Counted from the stretch's first letter, positions 47,066 to 56,898 are shown. The stretch is 64,000 nt of DNA from Novispirillum itersonii subsp. itersonii ATCC 12639 (GCF_000381985.1 NZ_KB907344.1:62001-126000), one strand, 5' to 3'. A program made the numbers and translations. The notes: generated from the letters alone by a model not told the origin.

Positions 47066-48037
47066 TCAGCGGGACGGCGCCGGTCTTTCCGGCCAGACGC
47101 CGGTGCCCGCAAGAAACGGGGACCGGGCCTCTTCCGTATCCTGCCAGCGCAGCGGCACCACGCCCCGGCGCCGGATGATCCGGCAGGGCCGTACCTGCCA
47201 GTACCGCTCGGCCCCGGGCAGGGCCTGATCATCCGGGACATGTGTTAACACCGCCGCCTCGCCGCTGATCTGCAGGGTGTCACCCCGGCCCCAGTCAACA
47301 AACAGCAGTCCGGCACGCCCGGTTTCCAGAATATTGCCAAACGTGTTGAAAAAGCGGTTCCCGGCGAAATCGGGGACCGTCAGAGTCCCATCAGCATCGA
47401 CCCGGACAAAACCGGGGTCTCCGCCCCGGTGAGAGACATCGGCCCGCCGTCCGGCCGGGCCCTGATAATAACTGGCGACGAAGAAGGTCTCTGCCGCCCG
47501 GATCAGGGTCCGCGCGGCGGCATCCAGCACCGGCAGATGTTCCGGCGGGGCAACCGGCGGCAATGCCGGATCCCGGTTGAACACCGGCACCCGCCGGTGG
47601 ATGTATTTGGGACAGTTGCCGAAGGATTCGTGCAGGGCAATCCGCAAAGCCCCGCCGTCCGCCCCGGCCACCGTTCCGTTCAGGCGGTTCCGCCGCCGGG
47701 TTTCGGACTGAAGGCCCAGCACGCCGACCGCTGCCCCCGGCACCAGCCCCGCGTCAGCCGGGTCGTCACGGTCCTGCGGGGCACGGATGGTCAGGTGATA
47801 TCGGTCGGGCGTTCCCAGAAAACCGGGTCGCCCCGACCGCAGGGTCGCCCACGGCCCCCCCTGTGCATCGACCGCCCCCAGCAGGACGAACGGCAGCAGC
47901 GGATAAAAGTCACGATGCTGATCGGTCAGATGATCGCGGATCACCCGCCGCCCGACCGCGTCCATCTCCGCCACCGCATCAACCGTGCGCTGCATCCGCA
48001 GCTCCCCCGGATGCCATGGGGACCGGTTTCCGCTCAT
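47066..48037 (-). CDS. Pyridoxamine 5'-phosphate oxidase-family protein
   Basis: 323 residues from the ATG at 48037 (GGAGAA 6 bases upstream). It has the split-barrel flavin-binding fold of PNPOx-like proteins, seen in [41 protein letters not shown], and [38 protein letters not shown]. Two barrel units appear to be present, the form often annotated as pyridoxamine 5'-phosphate oxidase family and sometimes fused to ferredoxin reductases, which is not the case here. It follows the GST gene by 33 bases and is probably co-transcribed with it. Confidence 0.85.
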   Translation of the reverse strand: MSGNRSPWHPGELRMQRTVDAVAEMDAVGRRVIRDHLTDQHRDFYPLLPFVLLGAVDAQGGPWATLRSGRPGFLGTPDRYHLTIRAPQDRDDPADAGLVPGAAVGVLGLQSETRRRNRLNGTVAGADGGALRIALHESFGNCPKYIHRRVPVFNRDPALPPVAPPEHLPVLDAAARTLIRAAETFFVASYYQGPAGRRADVSHRGGDPGFVRVDADGTLTVPDFAGNRFFNTFGNILETGRAGLLFVDWGRGDTLQISGEAAVLTHVPDDQALPGAERYWQVRPCRIIRRRGVVPLRWQDTEEARSPFLAGTGVWPERPAPSR

Positions 48038-48070
48038 GCTGTTCTCCTGCCGTCTGTCCATCTCGGGCCG

Positions 48071-48685
48071 TTACGCGCTCAGGCCGACCGGGGTTTCCAC
48101 AAAGGGGACAAACCCCGGCAGGGCCTCCACCCGCTCCAGCCACGCGGTGATCGCCGTGTAGGCGGATCGGTCGACAAAGCCTTCCGGGCACCGGGCGATA
48201 TAGCTGTACAGACCGACATCGGCGACCGTCGGCTGATCGGTTCCGGCAATCCAGCGGCAGCCGGACAGCACCTGATCAATCACCGCCAGAACGGCATGCG
48301 AACGGCTATGCAGCTCGGTCATATCGACCGTGCGGTTAAACAGCACGGCAATACGGGCAGCAGCCGGACCAAAGGCGATTTTACCTGCCGCCACCGCCAG
48401 CCAGCGCTGGACCTCGGCTTCCTGCGTCGGGTCCTCCGGCAGCCAGTGCGACGGCCCGACCCGTCGGGCGGCATAGATCATGATGGCGGTCGAGTCGGCA
48501 ACAATCACCCCGTTGTCATCAAGAACCGGGATTTCCCCAAAGGCATTCAACGCCAGAAACCAGTCTGACTTCTGCTCTTTGATGCTCAGGTCAATCGGCA
48601 CAATCTCATGCGGGATCCCCGCCAGAGACAGGAACAGGTGCGCCCGGTGGGCATGGCCGGACAAGGGGTGATGATAGAGTTTCAT
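48071..48685 (-). CDS. Glutathione S-transferase family protein
   Basis: 204 residues: thioredoxin-like N-domain (KLYHHPLSGHAHRAHLFLSLAGIPHEIVPIDL, FGEIPVLDDNGVIVADSTAIMIYAAR with the cis-Pro and the DS pair that holds glutathione) and an all-helical C-domain (about 85-200, PTVADVGLYSYIARCPEGF). The role could be detoxification or stress response. It diverges from the LysR gene at 48843, its likely regulator, and precedes the PNPOx-like gene. Confidence 0.92.
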   Translation of the reverse strand: MKLYHHPLSGHAHRAHLFLSLAGIPHEIVPIDLSIKEQKSDWFLALNAFGEIPVLDDNGVIVADSTAIMIYAARRVGPSHWLPEDPTQEAEVQRWLAVAAGKIAFGPAAARIAVLFNRTVDMTELHSRSHAVLAVIDQVLSGCRWIAGTDQPTVADVGLYSYIARCPEGFVDRSAYTAITAWLERVEALPGFVPFVETPVGLSA

Positions 48686-48842
48686 CGCAGACTCTCCTGA
48701 CGGGGGGGGCTGGCCGGACAGACCGGCTGTTGAGATCCCGCAGACTGTCCCACAGCCTGCTTTCCGCGATAATCTTCAGAGTTTGCAGTTCACTCTTGCG
48801 ATTTTAGGCAATAATCTACGTCCTTCCCCGCCCGGAGCAGCC

Positions 48843-49745
48843 ATGGACCGCCTCGACCTCCTCCGCGTTTTTTGTGCTGTCGCCGAAGCAGCCAGTTTTG
48901 CCGAAGCCGGGCGCCGCCTGTCATTGTCCCCCAGCCGGGTTACCCGGGCGATTGCCACGCTGGAAAACACGCTGGGCGTCAGTCTGCTGCGCCGGACCAC
49001 CCGGTCGGTCCGGCTGACGGAAGAAGGTGGCCTGTATCTGGACCGCTGCCGGAGCATCCTGTCCGATCTGGATGACGCCGACGCGCAGGTCCGCGGCCAT
49101 CTGGCCTCGCCACGCGGGCAACTGGTGGTGACCGCCCCGGTGATGTTCGGACGGCTGCATATCCTGCCGGTGGTGGAGGCCCTGCTGACGGCCTACCCCG
49201 ACCTGACAATCCGGCTGCTGCTGCTGGACCGGGTGGTGCGGATGGTTGATGAAGGCATTGATATTGCCATCCGTATCGCCCCGCTGCCCGACAGTTCGCT
49301 ACGGGCCGTGCCGCTGGGGGCCGTGCGCCGCCTGCTGGTCGCCAGCCCGGCCTATCTGGCCGCAGCCGGAACACCCCAGACCCCGGCAGACCTGCATCAC
49401 CACCGGCTGATCGCCAGCGAAGGGGCCAGCGGCCCGGCACGGGACTGGCGGTTTGAGACCGGGGCCAGCACCCTGCTGCACATCACCCCCCGCCTGAGCG
49501 TCAACAGTCTGGATGCCGCCATCACGGCAGCCCTCGACGGACTGGGGATTGCCCGCGTGCTGTCTTATCAGGTTGCCACAGAACTGGCCGCCGGGCGGCT
49601 GGTGCCGGTGCTGCCCGGCACCAGCCCGCCACCAACCCCGGTCAGCCTGATGTTTCAGGGCGGGGGGCGGGTTTCCCCCGCCGTCCGCGCCTTTGTCGAT
49701 GCCTGCCGTCACCATTTTTCCGTACACCCGCTGCCAGCGGTATAA
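48843..49745 (+). CDS. LysR-family transcriptional regulator
   Basis: 300 residues from the ATG at 48843 (GGAG 6 bases upstream; an earlier start would add 20 residues without signal). Helix-turn-helix RLDLLRVFCAVAEAASFAEAGRRLSLSPSRVTRAIATLEN, then a periplasmic-binding-protein-like effector domain from about 90. It belongs to the subgroup that often controls a divergent oxidoreductase or GST gene. Here the 157-base gap to the GST-PNPOx pair supports that role. Confidence 0.92.
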   Translation: MDRLDLLRVFCAVAEAASFAEAGRRLSLSPSRVTRAIATLENTLGVSLLRRTTRSVRLTEEGGLYLDRCRSILSDLDDADAQVRGHLASPRGQLVVTAPVMFGRLHILPVVEALLTAYPDLTIRLLLLDRVVRMVDEGIDIAIRIAPLPDSSLRAVPLGAVRRLLVASPAYLAAAGTPQTPADLHHHRLIASEGASGPARDWRFETGASTLLHITPRLSVNSLDAAITAALDGLGIARVLSYQVATELAAGRLVPVLPGTSPPPTPVSLMFQGGGRVSPAVRAFVDACRHHFSVHPLPAV

Positions 49746-49778
49746 GCCGCCGGTCAGGCAAGACAATCCGGAAAACCG

Positions 49779-50681
49779 TCAGGGACGGGCACTGACCGCC
49801 TTTGCCACCTCACGCCCCAGACTGGCCAGCGCAGCGTTACGCTGGTCCATCGACGCCTTGGTCTGGGTCAGATAGGCCGTCACCACCAGCGGTTTACGCT
49901 GCGGCGGCCATACCACCGCGACCACCGACCGCGAACCGTGTCCTCCGGCCCCGGTGCGGTCCCCCACAGTCCAGCCCCCGGGAAGCCCGGCCCGCAACAG
50001 CGGTCCGCTGACCTGATTATCCTTCAGCCACTGCCGGAACAGATCCCCGGACTCCCCCGGCAGCACCGTGCCAAGCGCCAGTGACTGCAGGGTGCGGGCC
50101 ATTGCCAGCGGGGTGGTGGTATCGCGCAGATCTCCCGGCGTGGCCTCGTTCATGTCCGGCTCCCAGCGGTCAATCCGGGTGACCGGGTCCCCGATCCGCC
50201 GCAGGGCCTCTGTCAGCGCCACCGGACCGCCGACCGCCCGCAGCACCAGATTGGCGGCGGTGTTATCGCTGTATGTCATCGTCGCGGCACACAGATCGGA
50301 CAGGGTCATCGCCGAGCCGACCCGTTTTTCCGTCACCGGGGAATAGGAGACGATCGCCCCGGCCTCCACCGGCACTGACTGGCTCAGATCCAGCTCCTGC
50401 CGCTGGGCCATCTGCAACAGGGTACCGCAGGCCAGCGCCTTGAAGGTGCTGTTCAGCGGAAAACGCTCGTTGCCCCGGTATTCCCAGATCTGACCGCTGG
50501 CCGTATCAATCACCGCCACACCGACCCGCGCCCCCAGCGTGCGCTCAATCTCAGCCGCCTTGGTCCCGAGCGGGGCAAAGTTGAGCCCCGCCGCCTGACC
50601 GCGCCCGGTCACACCCGCCATCATCATTCCGGCCATGGCCACGGCCAACGCCAGCAGTCCGCCGCGCTTCATCCGCATCAT
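49779..50681 (-). CDS. Class A beta-lactamase, RTG (carbenicillinase-like) subgroup
   Basis: 300 residues with signal peptide (to about GRGQAAG). All class A active-site elements are present: nucleophile Ser78 in STFK, SDN at 138-140, omega-loop Glu174 in EPDMN, and RTG at 242-244 where most enzymes have KTG. Cys85 and Cys131 match the conserved disulfide. The RTG box and the flanking DRTGAGGHGSRS resemble CARB/PSE carbenicillinases. It hydrolyses penicillins in the periplasm. AAGGA lies 6 bases before the ATG. The AmpR-like gene diverges from it. Confidence 0.93.
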   Translation of the reverse strand: MMRMKRGGLLALAVAMAGMMMAGVTGRGQAAGLNFAPLGTKAAEIERTLGARVGVAVIDTASGQIWEYRGNERFPLNSTFKALACGTLLQMAQRQELDLSQSVPVEAGAIVSYSPVTEKRVGSAMTLSDLCAATMTYSDNTAANLVLRAVGGPVALTEALRRIGDPVTRIDRWEPDMNEATPGDLRDTTTPLAMARTLQSLALGTVLPGESGDLFRQWLKDNQVSGPLLRAGLPGGWTVGDRTGAGGHGSRSVVAVVWPPQRKPLVVTAYLTQTKASMDQRNAALASLGREVAKAVSARP

Positions 50682-50802
50682 CGTTTATCCTTGAAGAATG
50701 GAAACCATCAGAAGACGGATCAGCCGGACCGTTGGCCACCCGGCTTCCGGTCTGTCCGTGGCCCCACCATGCCGGGCCGGAGCCCCCTCGACAAACGCTC
50801 AA

Positions 50803-50815
50803 TTCTGCGATTAGA
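50803..50815. promoter_or_regulatory. Candidate LysR/AmpR box between bla and ampR-like gene
   Basis: TCTAATCGCAGAA on the minus strand fits the T-N11-A rule for LysR-type operators. It lies 122 bases upstream of the bla ATG and 41 bases upstream of the regulator ATG, and is followed toward bla by TTGAGCGTTTGTC. Confidence 0.4.
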
Positions 50816-50855
50816 CATGAATCAATATTGGGCATAAGCGGTAAAAGGGCCTGTC

Positions 50856-51767
50856 ATGGATATCTCTCAGCTGCCTCTGACCGCCCTGCGGGCGTTTGAA
50901 GCCTCTGCCCGGCTGAACAGCTTCACCCGCGCCGGAATGGAACTGTGCGTCTCGCAGACAGCCATCAGCCATCAGGTGCGGCTGCTGGAAGATCTGTTGG
51001 GGGTCACCCTGTTCACCCGTCTGCCGCGCGGCGTGGTCCTGACCGATGAAGGGCAGGCGCTGCTGCCGGTTCTCAGTCAGGCCTTCCGGCAGATCAGCAC
51101 TGTTCTGTCCCGGTTTCAGGATGGGACCTACCGCGATGTCCTGACCATCGGGGTGGTCGGAACGTTCCTCACCGGCTGGCTGCTGCCCCGGCTGGCCGGG
51201 TTCACCGCCAGTCATCCCGGTATTGATCTGCGGGTGAAGACCAACAACAACCGGGCCGACAGCGTGACCGACGGGCTGGACTATTTCATCCGCTTTGGCG
51301 ATGGCGCCTGGCACGGCACCACAGCCGTTCCCCTCCTCGAGGCTCCGCTGTCGCCGGTCTGCCCGCCCCGGTCCGCCGCACGTCTGTCAGGCCCGGCCGA
51401 TCTGCTGGCAGAACCGCTGCTGCGATCCTACCGGACCGATGAATGGGGCCTGTGGTTTCAGGCTGCCGGTCTGACGGCACCGCCCCCGCGCGGCTGGATG
51501 TTTGATTCGTCTGTCGCCATGGTGGCGGCTGTCGCGCAGGGGGCGGGCGTCGGGCTGGTCCCGGTCCGGATGTTTACCCACGACCTTGTCAGCGGGCGGA
51601 TCGTGCAGCCCTTTGCCTTGAGTGTCAGTACAGGCCGGTACTGGCTGACATGGCTGAAATCGCGGGCGGAGACCCCGGCCATGCTGGCCTTCCGTCACTG
51701 GCTTCTGCGGGCGGTAGACATCGACAGCGCGGACGGGCAGACAGAAGCTCCCCTCCCCACCGGCTAA
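50856..51767 (+). CDS. ampR: AmpR-like LysR-family regulator
   Basis: 303 residues. N-terminal helix-turn-helix in the AmpR/GcvA style (LPLTALRAFEASARLNSFTRAGMELCVSQTAISHQVRLLEDLLGVTLFTRLPRG) and an effector domain. AmpR proteins bind muropeptides and switch a divergent beta-lactamase gene on when cell-wall recycling is disturbed. The divergent pairing with the beta-lactamase gene, 174 bases apart, is the reason for the name; GcvA-type regulation is the alternative if the pairing is incidental. Confidence 0.83.
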   Translation: MDISQLPLTALRAFEASARLNSFTRAGMELCVSQTAISHQVRLLEDLLGVTLFTRLPRGVVLTDEGQALLPVLSQAFRQISTVLSRFQDGTYRDVLTIGVVGTFLTGWLLPRLAGFTASHPGIDLRVKTNNNRADSVTDGLDYFIRFGDGAWHGTTAVPLLEAPLSPVCPPRSAARLSGPADLLAEPLLRSYRTDEWGLWFQAAGLTAPPPRGWMFDSSVAMVAAVAQGAGVGLVPVRMFTHDLVSGRIVQPFALSVSTGRYWLTWLKSRAETPAMLAFRHWLLRAVDIDSADGQTEAPLPTG

Positions 51768-51791
51768 CGCCATACCATCGGCGACGGGCAG

Positions 51792-51824
51792 AAAAAAGGC
51801 CGCCGGTCATGATGACCGGCGGCC
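51792..51824 (-). terminator. Terminator of the aroQ-accB-accC operon
   Basis: GGCCGCCGGTCAT / ATGACCGGCGGCC near-perfect palindrome with almost no loop; on the minus strand it is followed by TTTTTT. Confidence 0.9.
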
Positions 51825-51849
51825 CTGCTGTCCTTAGTCCTGTCGCGGA

Positions 51850-53190
51850 TCAGTCCTTGGCAAGGAACTGTTCCAGCCAGCGGATATCGTAATTCCCGGT
51901 CTGGAAGTCCGGGTTTTCCACCAGCAGCTTGTGCAGCGGAATGGTGCTGTCCACACCACCGACCACAAACTCACCCAGCGAACGGCGCAGGCGGTTCAGG
52001 CATTCCGCGCGGCTCGGGCCGTGAACGATCAGCTTGGCAATCATGCTGTCGTAATGCGGCGGCACCTTGGCCCCGGCAAACAGGCCGGAGTCGACACGCA
52101 CGCCCAGACCGCCCGGCGGATGGTAATCCACCACCGTGCCGGGGCACGGACGGAAGGTTTCCGGGTCTTCCGCATTGATACGGCATTCGATGGCATGGCC
52201 GGAGAAGGTGATATCCTTCTGGCTGTAGCCCAGCTCCTGACCGGCAGCGATGCGCAGCTGCTCCCGCACCAGATCAAGCCCGGTCACCGCTTCGGTCACC
52301 GGATGTTCGACCTGCAGGCGGGTGTTCATCTCGATGAAGAAGAACTGACCGTTTTCGTACAGGAACTCGATGGTCCCGGCATTGCGGTAGCCGATCTTCC
52401 GCATGGCAGTGGTCGCAACCTCGCCGATTTCCGCCCGCTGTTCGGCGGTCAGAATCGGTGACGGGGCTTCTTCCAGCACCTTCTGGTGACGGCGCTGGAG
52501 GGAGCAGTCACGCTCGCCCAGATGCACCACGTTGCCGTGATTGTCGGCCAGAATCTGGATTTCGATGTGCCGCGGGTTGCCGAGGTACTTTTCCATATAC
52601 ACTTCGGGATTGCCGAACGCGTTCTGGGCCTCAGTCCGGGCGGTGGACCAGGCTTCCGCCAGTTCCGCACGCGACCGGGCAACCTTCATCCCACGGCCAC
52701 CACCACCGGCGGACGCCTTGATCAGCACCGGATATCCGGCCTTCTCAGCGACTTCTTCCGCCTCGTCCAGCGAATTGACGGCACCGGGCGAACCGGGAAC
52801 CACCGGCAGACCGGATTCGATCGCCGCCTTCTTCGCCGTCACCTTGTCGCCCATCATGCGGATGTGCGCCGGGGTCGGGCCGATGAAGACGATGCCGTGG
52901 TCTTCCACCATTTCGGCAAAGTCGGCATTTTCCGACAGGAAGCCGTAGCCGGGATGAATCGCATCCGCCCCGGTGATGGTGGCGGCAGAGATGATCGCCG
53001 CCTTGTTCAGATAGCTTTCCCGCGCCGGAGCCGGGCCGATGCACACGGCCTCATCCGCCAGCCGCACATGCATGGCTTCGGCATCGGCGGTGGAATGCAC
53101 CGCAACGGTCTTAATGCCCATTTCGCGGCAGGCACGGTGAATACGCAGCGCGATTTCGCCTCGGTTGGCGATCAGGACTTTTTCAAACAT
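51850..53190 (-). CDS. accC: Acetyl-CoA carboxylase biotin carboxylase subunit
   Basis: 446 residues, normal for AccC. It carboxylates BCCP-bound biotin with ATP and bicarbonate, the first half of malonyl-CoA synthesis. Seen: [35 protein letters not shown], the ATP-grasp glycine loop [49 protein letters not shown], and [14 protein letters not shown] with catalytic residues. It follows accB by 23 bases. Confidence 0.98.
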   Translation of the reverse strand: MFEKVLIANRGEIALRIHRACREMGIKTVAVHSTADAEAMHVRLADEAVCIGPAPARESYLNKAAIISAATITGADAIHPGYGFLSENADFAEMVEDHGIVFIGPTPAHIRMMGDKVTAKKAAIESGLPVVPGSPGAVNSLDEAEEVAEKAGYPVLIKASAGGGGRGMKVARSRAELAEAWSTARTEAQNAFGNPEVYMEKYLGNPRHIEIQILADNHGNVVHLGERDCSLQRRHQKVLEEAPSPILTAEQRAEIGEVATTAMRKIGYRNAGTIEFLYENGQFFFIEMNTRLQVEHPVTEAVTGLDLVREQLRIAAGQELGYSQKDITFSGHAIECRINAEDPETFRPCPGTVVDYHPPGGLGVRVDSGLFAGAKVPPHYDSMIAKLIVHGPSRAECLNRLRRSLGEFVVGGVDSTIPLHKLLVENPDFQTGNYDIRWLEQFLAKD

Positions 53191-53213
53191 CGGCGTCTCC
53201 GGTGGTCGCTGGC

Positions 53214-53660
53214 TTACTCAATGACGACCATCGGCTCGCCATATTCCACCGGCTGGGAATCGTCCACCAGAATGGCGGCAATCTTACCGCTGCGCGGCGC
53301 CTTGACCGGGTTGAAGGTCTTCATCGCTTCGATCAGCAGCAGGGTCTGGCCTTCCGCAACGGTCGCCCCGACGGTGATGAAGGCAGCGGCACCGGGTTCC
53401 GGCGACATATAGACCACGCCGACCATCGGGGCCTTCACGGCACCGGGGTGCTTGGCGGCATCCGCCGGGGCAGCCGGGGCGGCCACGGCCGGAGCAGCGG
53501 CAACAGCAGCCGGGGCGGCGGCAACATGGGCCACCGGGGCACCCTTGGCGACGCGGATGCGCAGGGATTCGGTCTCATACTCGATTTCATTGAGACCGGT
53601 TTCACCCAGCAGGGTGGCCAGTTGGCGGATCGCGTCGCTGTCGATGGAGGTCTTGGTCAT
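53214..53660 (-). CDS. accB: Acetyl-CoA carboxylase biotin carboxyl carrier protein
   Basis: 148 residues: N-terminal dimerisation part (1-40), an Ala/Pro-rich linker (about 41-72) and the C-terminal biotinyl domain with the lysine Lys114 in IEAMKTFN. Most BCCPs have EAMKMMN/EAMKLMN; here the residues after EAMK are TFN. It carries biotin between AccC and the carboxyltransferase. Order aroQ-accB-accC. Confidence 0.96.
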   Translation of the reverse strand: MTKTSIDSDAIRQLATLLGETGLNEIEYETESLRIRVAKGAPVAHVAAAPAAVAAAPAVAAPAAPADAAKHPGAVKAPMVGVVYMSPEPGAAAFITVGATVAEGQTLLLIEAMKTFNPVKAPRSGKIAAILVDDSQPVEYGEPMVVIE

Positions 53661-53718
53661 GGTTTTCCGTATCTCTTTCCTAGCCCTTGATCTGGGCCCT
53701 TATCCGGTCACTCCGCCA

Positions 53719-54177
53719 TCAGGCGGAGGCGACGCCGGGGTCTCCGAGCAGACGGCTGAGGGCATCAATGGCCAGAATGTAGCCATGGCTGCCAAAGCCG
53801 CAGATCATGCCGCGTGCCGCCTTCGCCACATAGGAGTGGTGGCGGAAAGCATCACGCTGATGAATGTTGGACAGGTGTACCTCCACCGTCGGCAGCTCGA
53901 CCGCCAGCAGGGCATCGAGGATGGCGACGGAGGTGTGGGTATAGGCGGCGGCATTGATGATGATGCCGGCGTAGCGCCCCTTGGCGTCCTGAATCCAGGT
54001 GACAAGCTCGCCCTCGGAGTTGGACTGTCGGAAGTCCATCTCCAGCCCGCGCCAGGAGGCATGGGCCCGGCAGGCATGCTCAATATCACTCAGGGTTTCC
54101 CGGCCGTAGACCTCGGGCTGGCGCGTGCCGAGCATATTGAGGTTGGGGCCGTTGAGGATGAGGATCGAGGTGTGCAC
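53719..54177 (-). CDS. aroQ: 3-dehydroquinate dehydratase, type II
   Basis: 152 residues from a GTG at 54177 (GGCAGG upstream). Type II DHQase of the shikimate pathway: [21 protein letters not shown] with the catalytic Tyr, [26 protein letters not shown] and catalytic His in [19 protein letters not shown]. An open frame to 54264 adds 29 residues without family similarity. First gene of the aroQ-accB-accC operon, a conserved alphaproteobacterial order. Confidence 0.95.
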   Translation of the reverse strand: MHTSILILNGPNLNMLGTRQPEVYGRETLSDIEHACRAHASWRGLEMDFRQSNSEGELVTWIQDAKGRYAGIIINAAAYTHTSVAILDALLAVELPTVEVHLSNIHQRDAFRHHSYVAKAARGMICGFGSHGYILAIDALSRLLGDPGVASA

Positions 54178-54411
54178 GAACCTGCCGTTACGGTAGTTGA
54201 CGGGCGAAATGTGGCCTACCCATAGCGCAAACAGGGGGTGGGTGCAACATTGCCTGAGCACCACGCGATAACCTTCTGTGTTTTAACGGCCTTTTCACAA
54301 CCCCTGCCCGCCGGGCACCTGTCAGCGGACCGACAGACAGACATTAGGGTTGTCGTCGCGTCGGGGTCGCCCCATACTCCCGCCCGTTGAACAATGCTGT
54401 CGGATTGATCC

Positions 54412-54612
54412 ATGCAACTGACCGTGAATGGCGAGCCGCGCACCTGTGATGACGGCCAGACGGTGGAAGGTCTGCTGACCTCCATCGGGCTGGATCCGCG
54501 CAAGGTGGCGGTGGAGCGCAACCGGGAAATCGTACCCAAGTCCACCTTCGCCACCACCGTGCTGGCGGCAGGGGATGTTATTGAAATCGTTCACTTCATC
54601 GGGGGCGGCTGA
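54412..54612 (+). CDS. thiS: Thiamine biosynthesis sulfur carrier ThiS
   Basis: 66-residue ubiquitin-like protein ending in the required GlyGly (IGGG). Its C-terminus is thiocarboxylated and donates sulfur for thiazole formation. N-terminal [12 protein letters not shown] and [16 protein letters not shown] are typical. The thiG ATG lies 5 bases after its stop. Confidence 0.93.
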   Translation: MQLTVNGEPRTCDDGQTVEGLLTSIGLDPRKVAVERNREIVPKSTFATTVLAAGDVIEIVHFIGGG

Positions 54613-54617
54613 AAGCC

Positions 54618-55415
54618 ATGACCGAAACGACCGTGCCCGCCGCCGTGGCGGATACCTTCACCGTTGCCGGAAAGACCTTCTCCTCCCGCCTGCTGGTCGG
54701 CACCGGGAAGTATAAGGACTTTGAGGAAACCGCCCGGGCCATTGAGGTGTCGGGAGCGGAAATCGTCACTGTCGCGGTACGGCGGGTCAATGTCTCCGAC
54801 CCCAGCCAGCCGATGCTGGTCGATTACGTCAGCCCGAAAAAGTATACCTACCTGCCCAACACCGCCGGATGCTTCACCGCCGATGACGCGGTCCGCACCC
54901 TGCGTCTGGCCCGCGAGGCCGGGGGCTGGGATCTGGTGAAGCTGGAAGTGCTGGGCGACCAGAAAACCCTGTACCCCAACATGCCGGAAACCCTGAAAGC
55001 TGCCGAAGCGCTGATCCGCGACGGCTTCAAGGTGATGGTCTACTGCTCGGATGATCCGATTCAGGCCAAAATGCTGGAAGACATGGGCTGCGTCGCCATC
55101 ATGCCGCTGGGGTCGCTGATCGGGTCAGGCCATGGGGTCCTCAACCCGGTCACCATCCGGCTGATCAAGGAACAGTCCAGCGTGCCGGTTCTGGTCGATG
55201 CCGGGCTCGGCGCAGCCTCTGACGCCGCCGTGGCGATGGAACTGGGCTGCGATGGCGTGCTGATGAACACCGCCATCGCCGGAGCCAAAGACCCGATCGC
55301 CATGGCCCGTGCCATGAAGCTGGCGGTCGAGGCCGGGCGCCTGTCCTACCTTGCCGGGCGGATGCCGAAAAAGATGTATGCCGATCCGTCCTCGCCGCTG
55401 GCCGGGCTGATTTAA
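54618..55415 (+). CDS. thiG: Thiazole synthase ThiG
   Basis: 265-residue TIM-barrel enzyme that builds thiazole phosphate from deoxyxylulose phosphate, dehydroglycine and ThiS thiocarboxylate. Schiff-base Lys in [10 protein letters not shown]; also [45 protein letters not shown]. About 12 extra N-terminal residues. Usual partners thiO, thiE and thiC are not in the window. Confidence 0.96.
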   Translation: MTETTVPAAVADTFTVAGKTFSSRLLVGTGKYKDFEETARAIEVSGAEIVTVAVRRVNVSDPSQPMLVDYVSPKKYTYLPNTAGCFTADDAVRTLRLAREAGGWDLVKLEVLGDQKTLYPNMPETLKAAEALIRDGFKVMVYCSDDPIQAKMLEDMGCVAIMPLGSLIGSGHGVLNPVTIRLIKEQSSVPVLVDAGLGAASDAAVAMELGCDGVLMNTAIAGAKDPIAMARAMKLAVEAGRLSYLAGRMPKKMYADPSSPLAGLI

Positions 55416-55459
55416 AAATCAGCCTGACCTGAAAAACAGCGCCTGGTCAGGCAATTTTT
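55416..55459 (+). terminator. Intrinsic terminator after thiG
   Basis: GCCTGACC / GGTCAGGC stem with a 15-base loop followed by AATTTTTG. Confidence 0.85.
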
Positions 55460-55548
55460 GCCGTATCACCTCCCCCGGCCCCGGCGATTCCTGCCGCCCA
55501 GCCGGGGGATTTTTCTTTTAACTCTCTGAAAATAAACATTTTAGAAAC

Positions 55549-55565
55549 TGGCACGCCATTCGCAT
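55549..55565 (+). promoter_or_regulatory. Sigma-54-type promoter of flgE
   Basis: TGGCACGCCATTCGCAT: the -24 GG and -12 GC are exactly 10 bases apart and the -24 element TGGCACG is perfect. The start of transcription is predicted near 55575, about 30 bases before the flgE ATG. Confidence 0.75.
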
Positions 55566-55605
55566 TACCAGAGCACCTGTCATTTTTTCCGCCCTGAGAG
55601 TGACC

Positions 55606-56898
55606 ATGGCAATTTTCGGCGCAATGAACACCTCCGCCCTGGCTATGAATGCGCATAGCCACACCATCGGGTCCATTGGCACCAACATCGCCAACGTCAA
55701 CACCACCTCTTATAAAGAGGTGGAGACCATGTATCAGACGCTGAAGAACCACGTCTCCCCGCGCTACAGCTTCTTCGCCGTCAACACCGTCGACGTGCGC
55801 CGCACCACCCAGCAGGGGTCAATCGTCTCCAGCGGGCGGGCGATGGATGCCGCCATCAACGGGCAGGGCTTTTTCGTCACCAACACTCAGGCCGACGGCA
55901 GCGGGGAAACCCGTTACACCCGCGCCGGGACCTTCACCGGCGAGTCGTATACGCTCGGCACCAGCACCAACGGCAGCGGCAGCGCCGATCAGGGCACCCG
56001 TCTGGTGACCCTGAACGGCGATTACGTGATGGGGTACAAGGTCGGGGATGACGGCACCCTCGCCACCAGCCTGTCATCGGTTGACTATGCCAACAACGCA
56101 GTCGACCCCGGGCGGTCCACCTCGAAGATCGTCATGCACGGCAACCTGCCGTCGGCGAACGGGTCAACCAAGACCTATCAGATGAACCTGCCGGTGGTCC
56201 GTACCATGACCGACACCGCAGGGGTGCCGTATACCCAGACCAACAGCGTCAACCTGACCTTCAATCCGGTGGTCGGCACCGCAGGCAGCTGGACCCTGAC
56301 CCCCAGCGGCGCGAACAACATTGCCTCGGTCACCACCACACCCGCGACGCTGGTGTTCAACGGTCAGGGCAAGCTGGATACCTCAGCCACCGGCACCGGT
56401 ACCGATACCATCGGGGTGACTGTCAACTACGCCGACGGCACCTCGCAGTCGGTGCAGGTCAATATGGCCGACTTCACCCAGTACAGCGGCGACACCGATG
56501 TGTCGATCCGCCGGATGGAAAACGACGGCATCACCTCCGGCACGCTGCAGGGCACCTACTTCACCAAGACCGGCATGATGGTCGGGCGCTTTTCCAACAA
56601 CATCGAAAAGCCGCTGTATCAGTTGCCGCTGGCCACCTTCGTCAACCCGGAAAAGCTGGAAGCCCTGTCGGGCAACAGCTTCCGGGGCAGTCAGGAAGCC
56701 GGAGAGGCAACGCTGATCTCTCTGAAGGCCGGGGATACCCGGGCTGAAGTGATCGGATCCAGTCTGGAAATGTCGAACGTCGATCTTGAAGATCAGTTCA
56801 GCAAGATGATCATTACCCAGCGGGCCTACAGCTCTGCCGCCACCGTGTTCCGCACCAGTGACGAAATGAGTCAGGCCGCCCGCGATCTGATGGGTTAA
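55606..56898 (+). CDS. flgE: Flagellar hook protein FlgE
   Basis: 430-residue axial protein. Conserved N-terminal rod motif (HTIGSIGTNIANVNTTSYKE), FlgE/F/G core (INGQGFFVTN, RYTRAGTF), variable Thr/Ser/Gly-rich middle and the C-terminal helix VDLEDQFSKMIITQRAYSSAATVFRTSDEM. The hook subunit is exported through the flagellar type III apparatus. It starts MAIFGAMNT at 55606; the upstream GTG two codons earlier is less likely. No flagellar gene lies beside it; it has its own sigma-54-type promoter and terminators. Confidence 0.92.
   Translation: MAIFGAMNTSALAMNAHSHTIGSIGTNIANVNTTSYKEVETMYQTLKNHVSPRYSFFAVNTVDVRRTTQQGSIVSSGRAMDAAINGQGFFVTNTQADGSGETRYTRAGTFTGESYTLGTSTNGSGSADQGTRLVTLNGDYVMGYKVGDDGTLATSLSSVDYANNAVDPGRSTSKIVMHGNLPSANGSTKTYQMNLPVVRTMTDTAGVPYTQTNSVNLTFNPVVGTAGSWTLTPSGANNIASVTTTPATLVFNGQGKLDTSATGTGTDTIGVTVNYADGTSQSVQVNMADFTQYSGDTDVSIRRMENDGITSGTLQGTYFTKTGMMVGRFSNNIEKPLYQLPLATFVNPEKLEALSGNSFRGSQEAGEATLISLKAGDTRAEVIGSSLEMSNVDLEDQFSKMIITQRAYSSAATVFRTSDEMSQAARDLMG

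Noticed and set aside
54265-54411. Possible TPP riboswitch upstream of thiS
   Set aside because: I looked for CTGAGA and the ACC...TTGAACCTGATC core; neither is present, so no thiamine riboswitch can be called.
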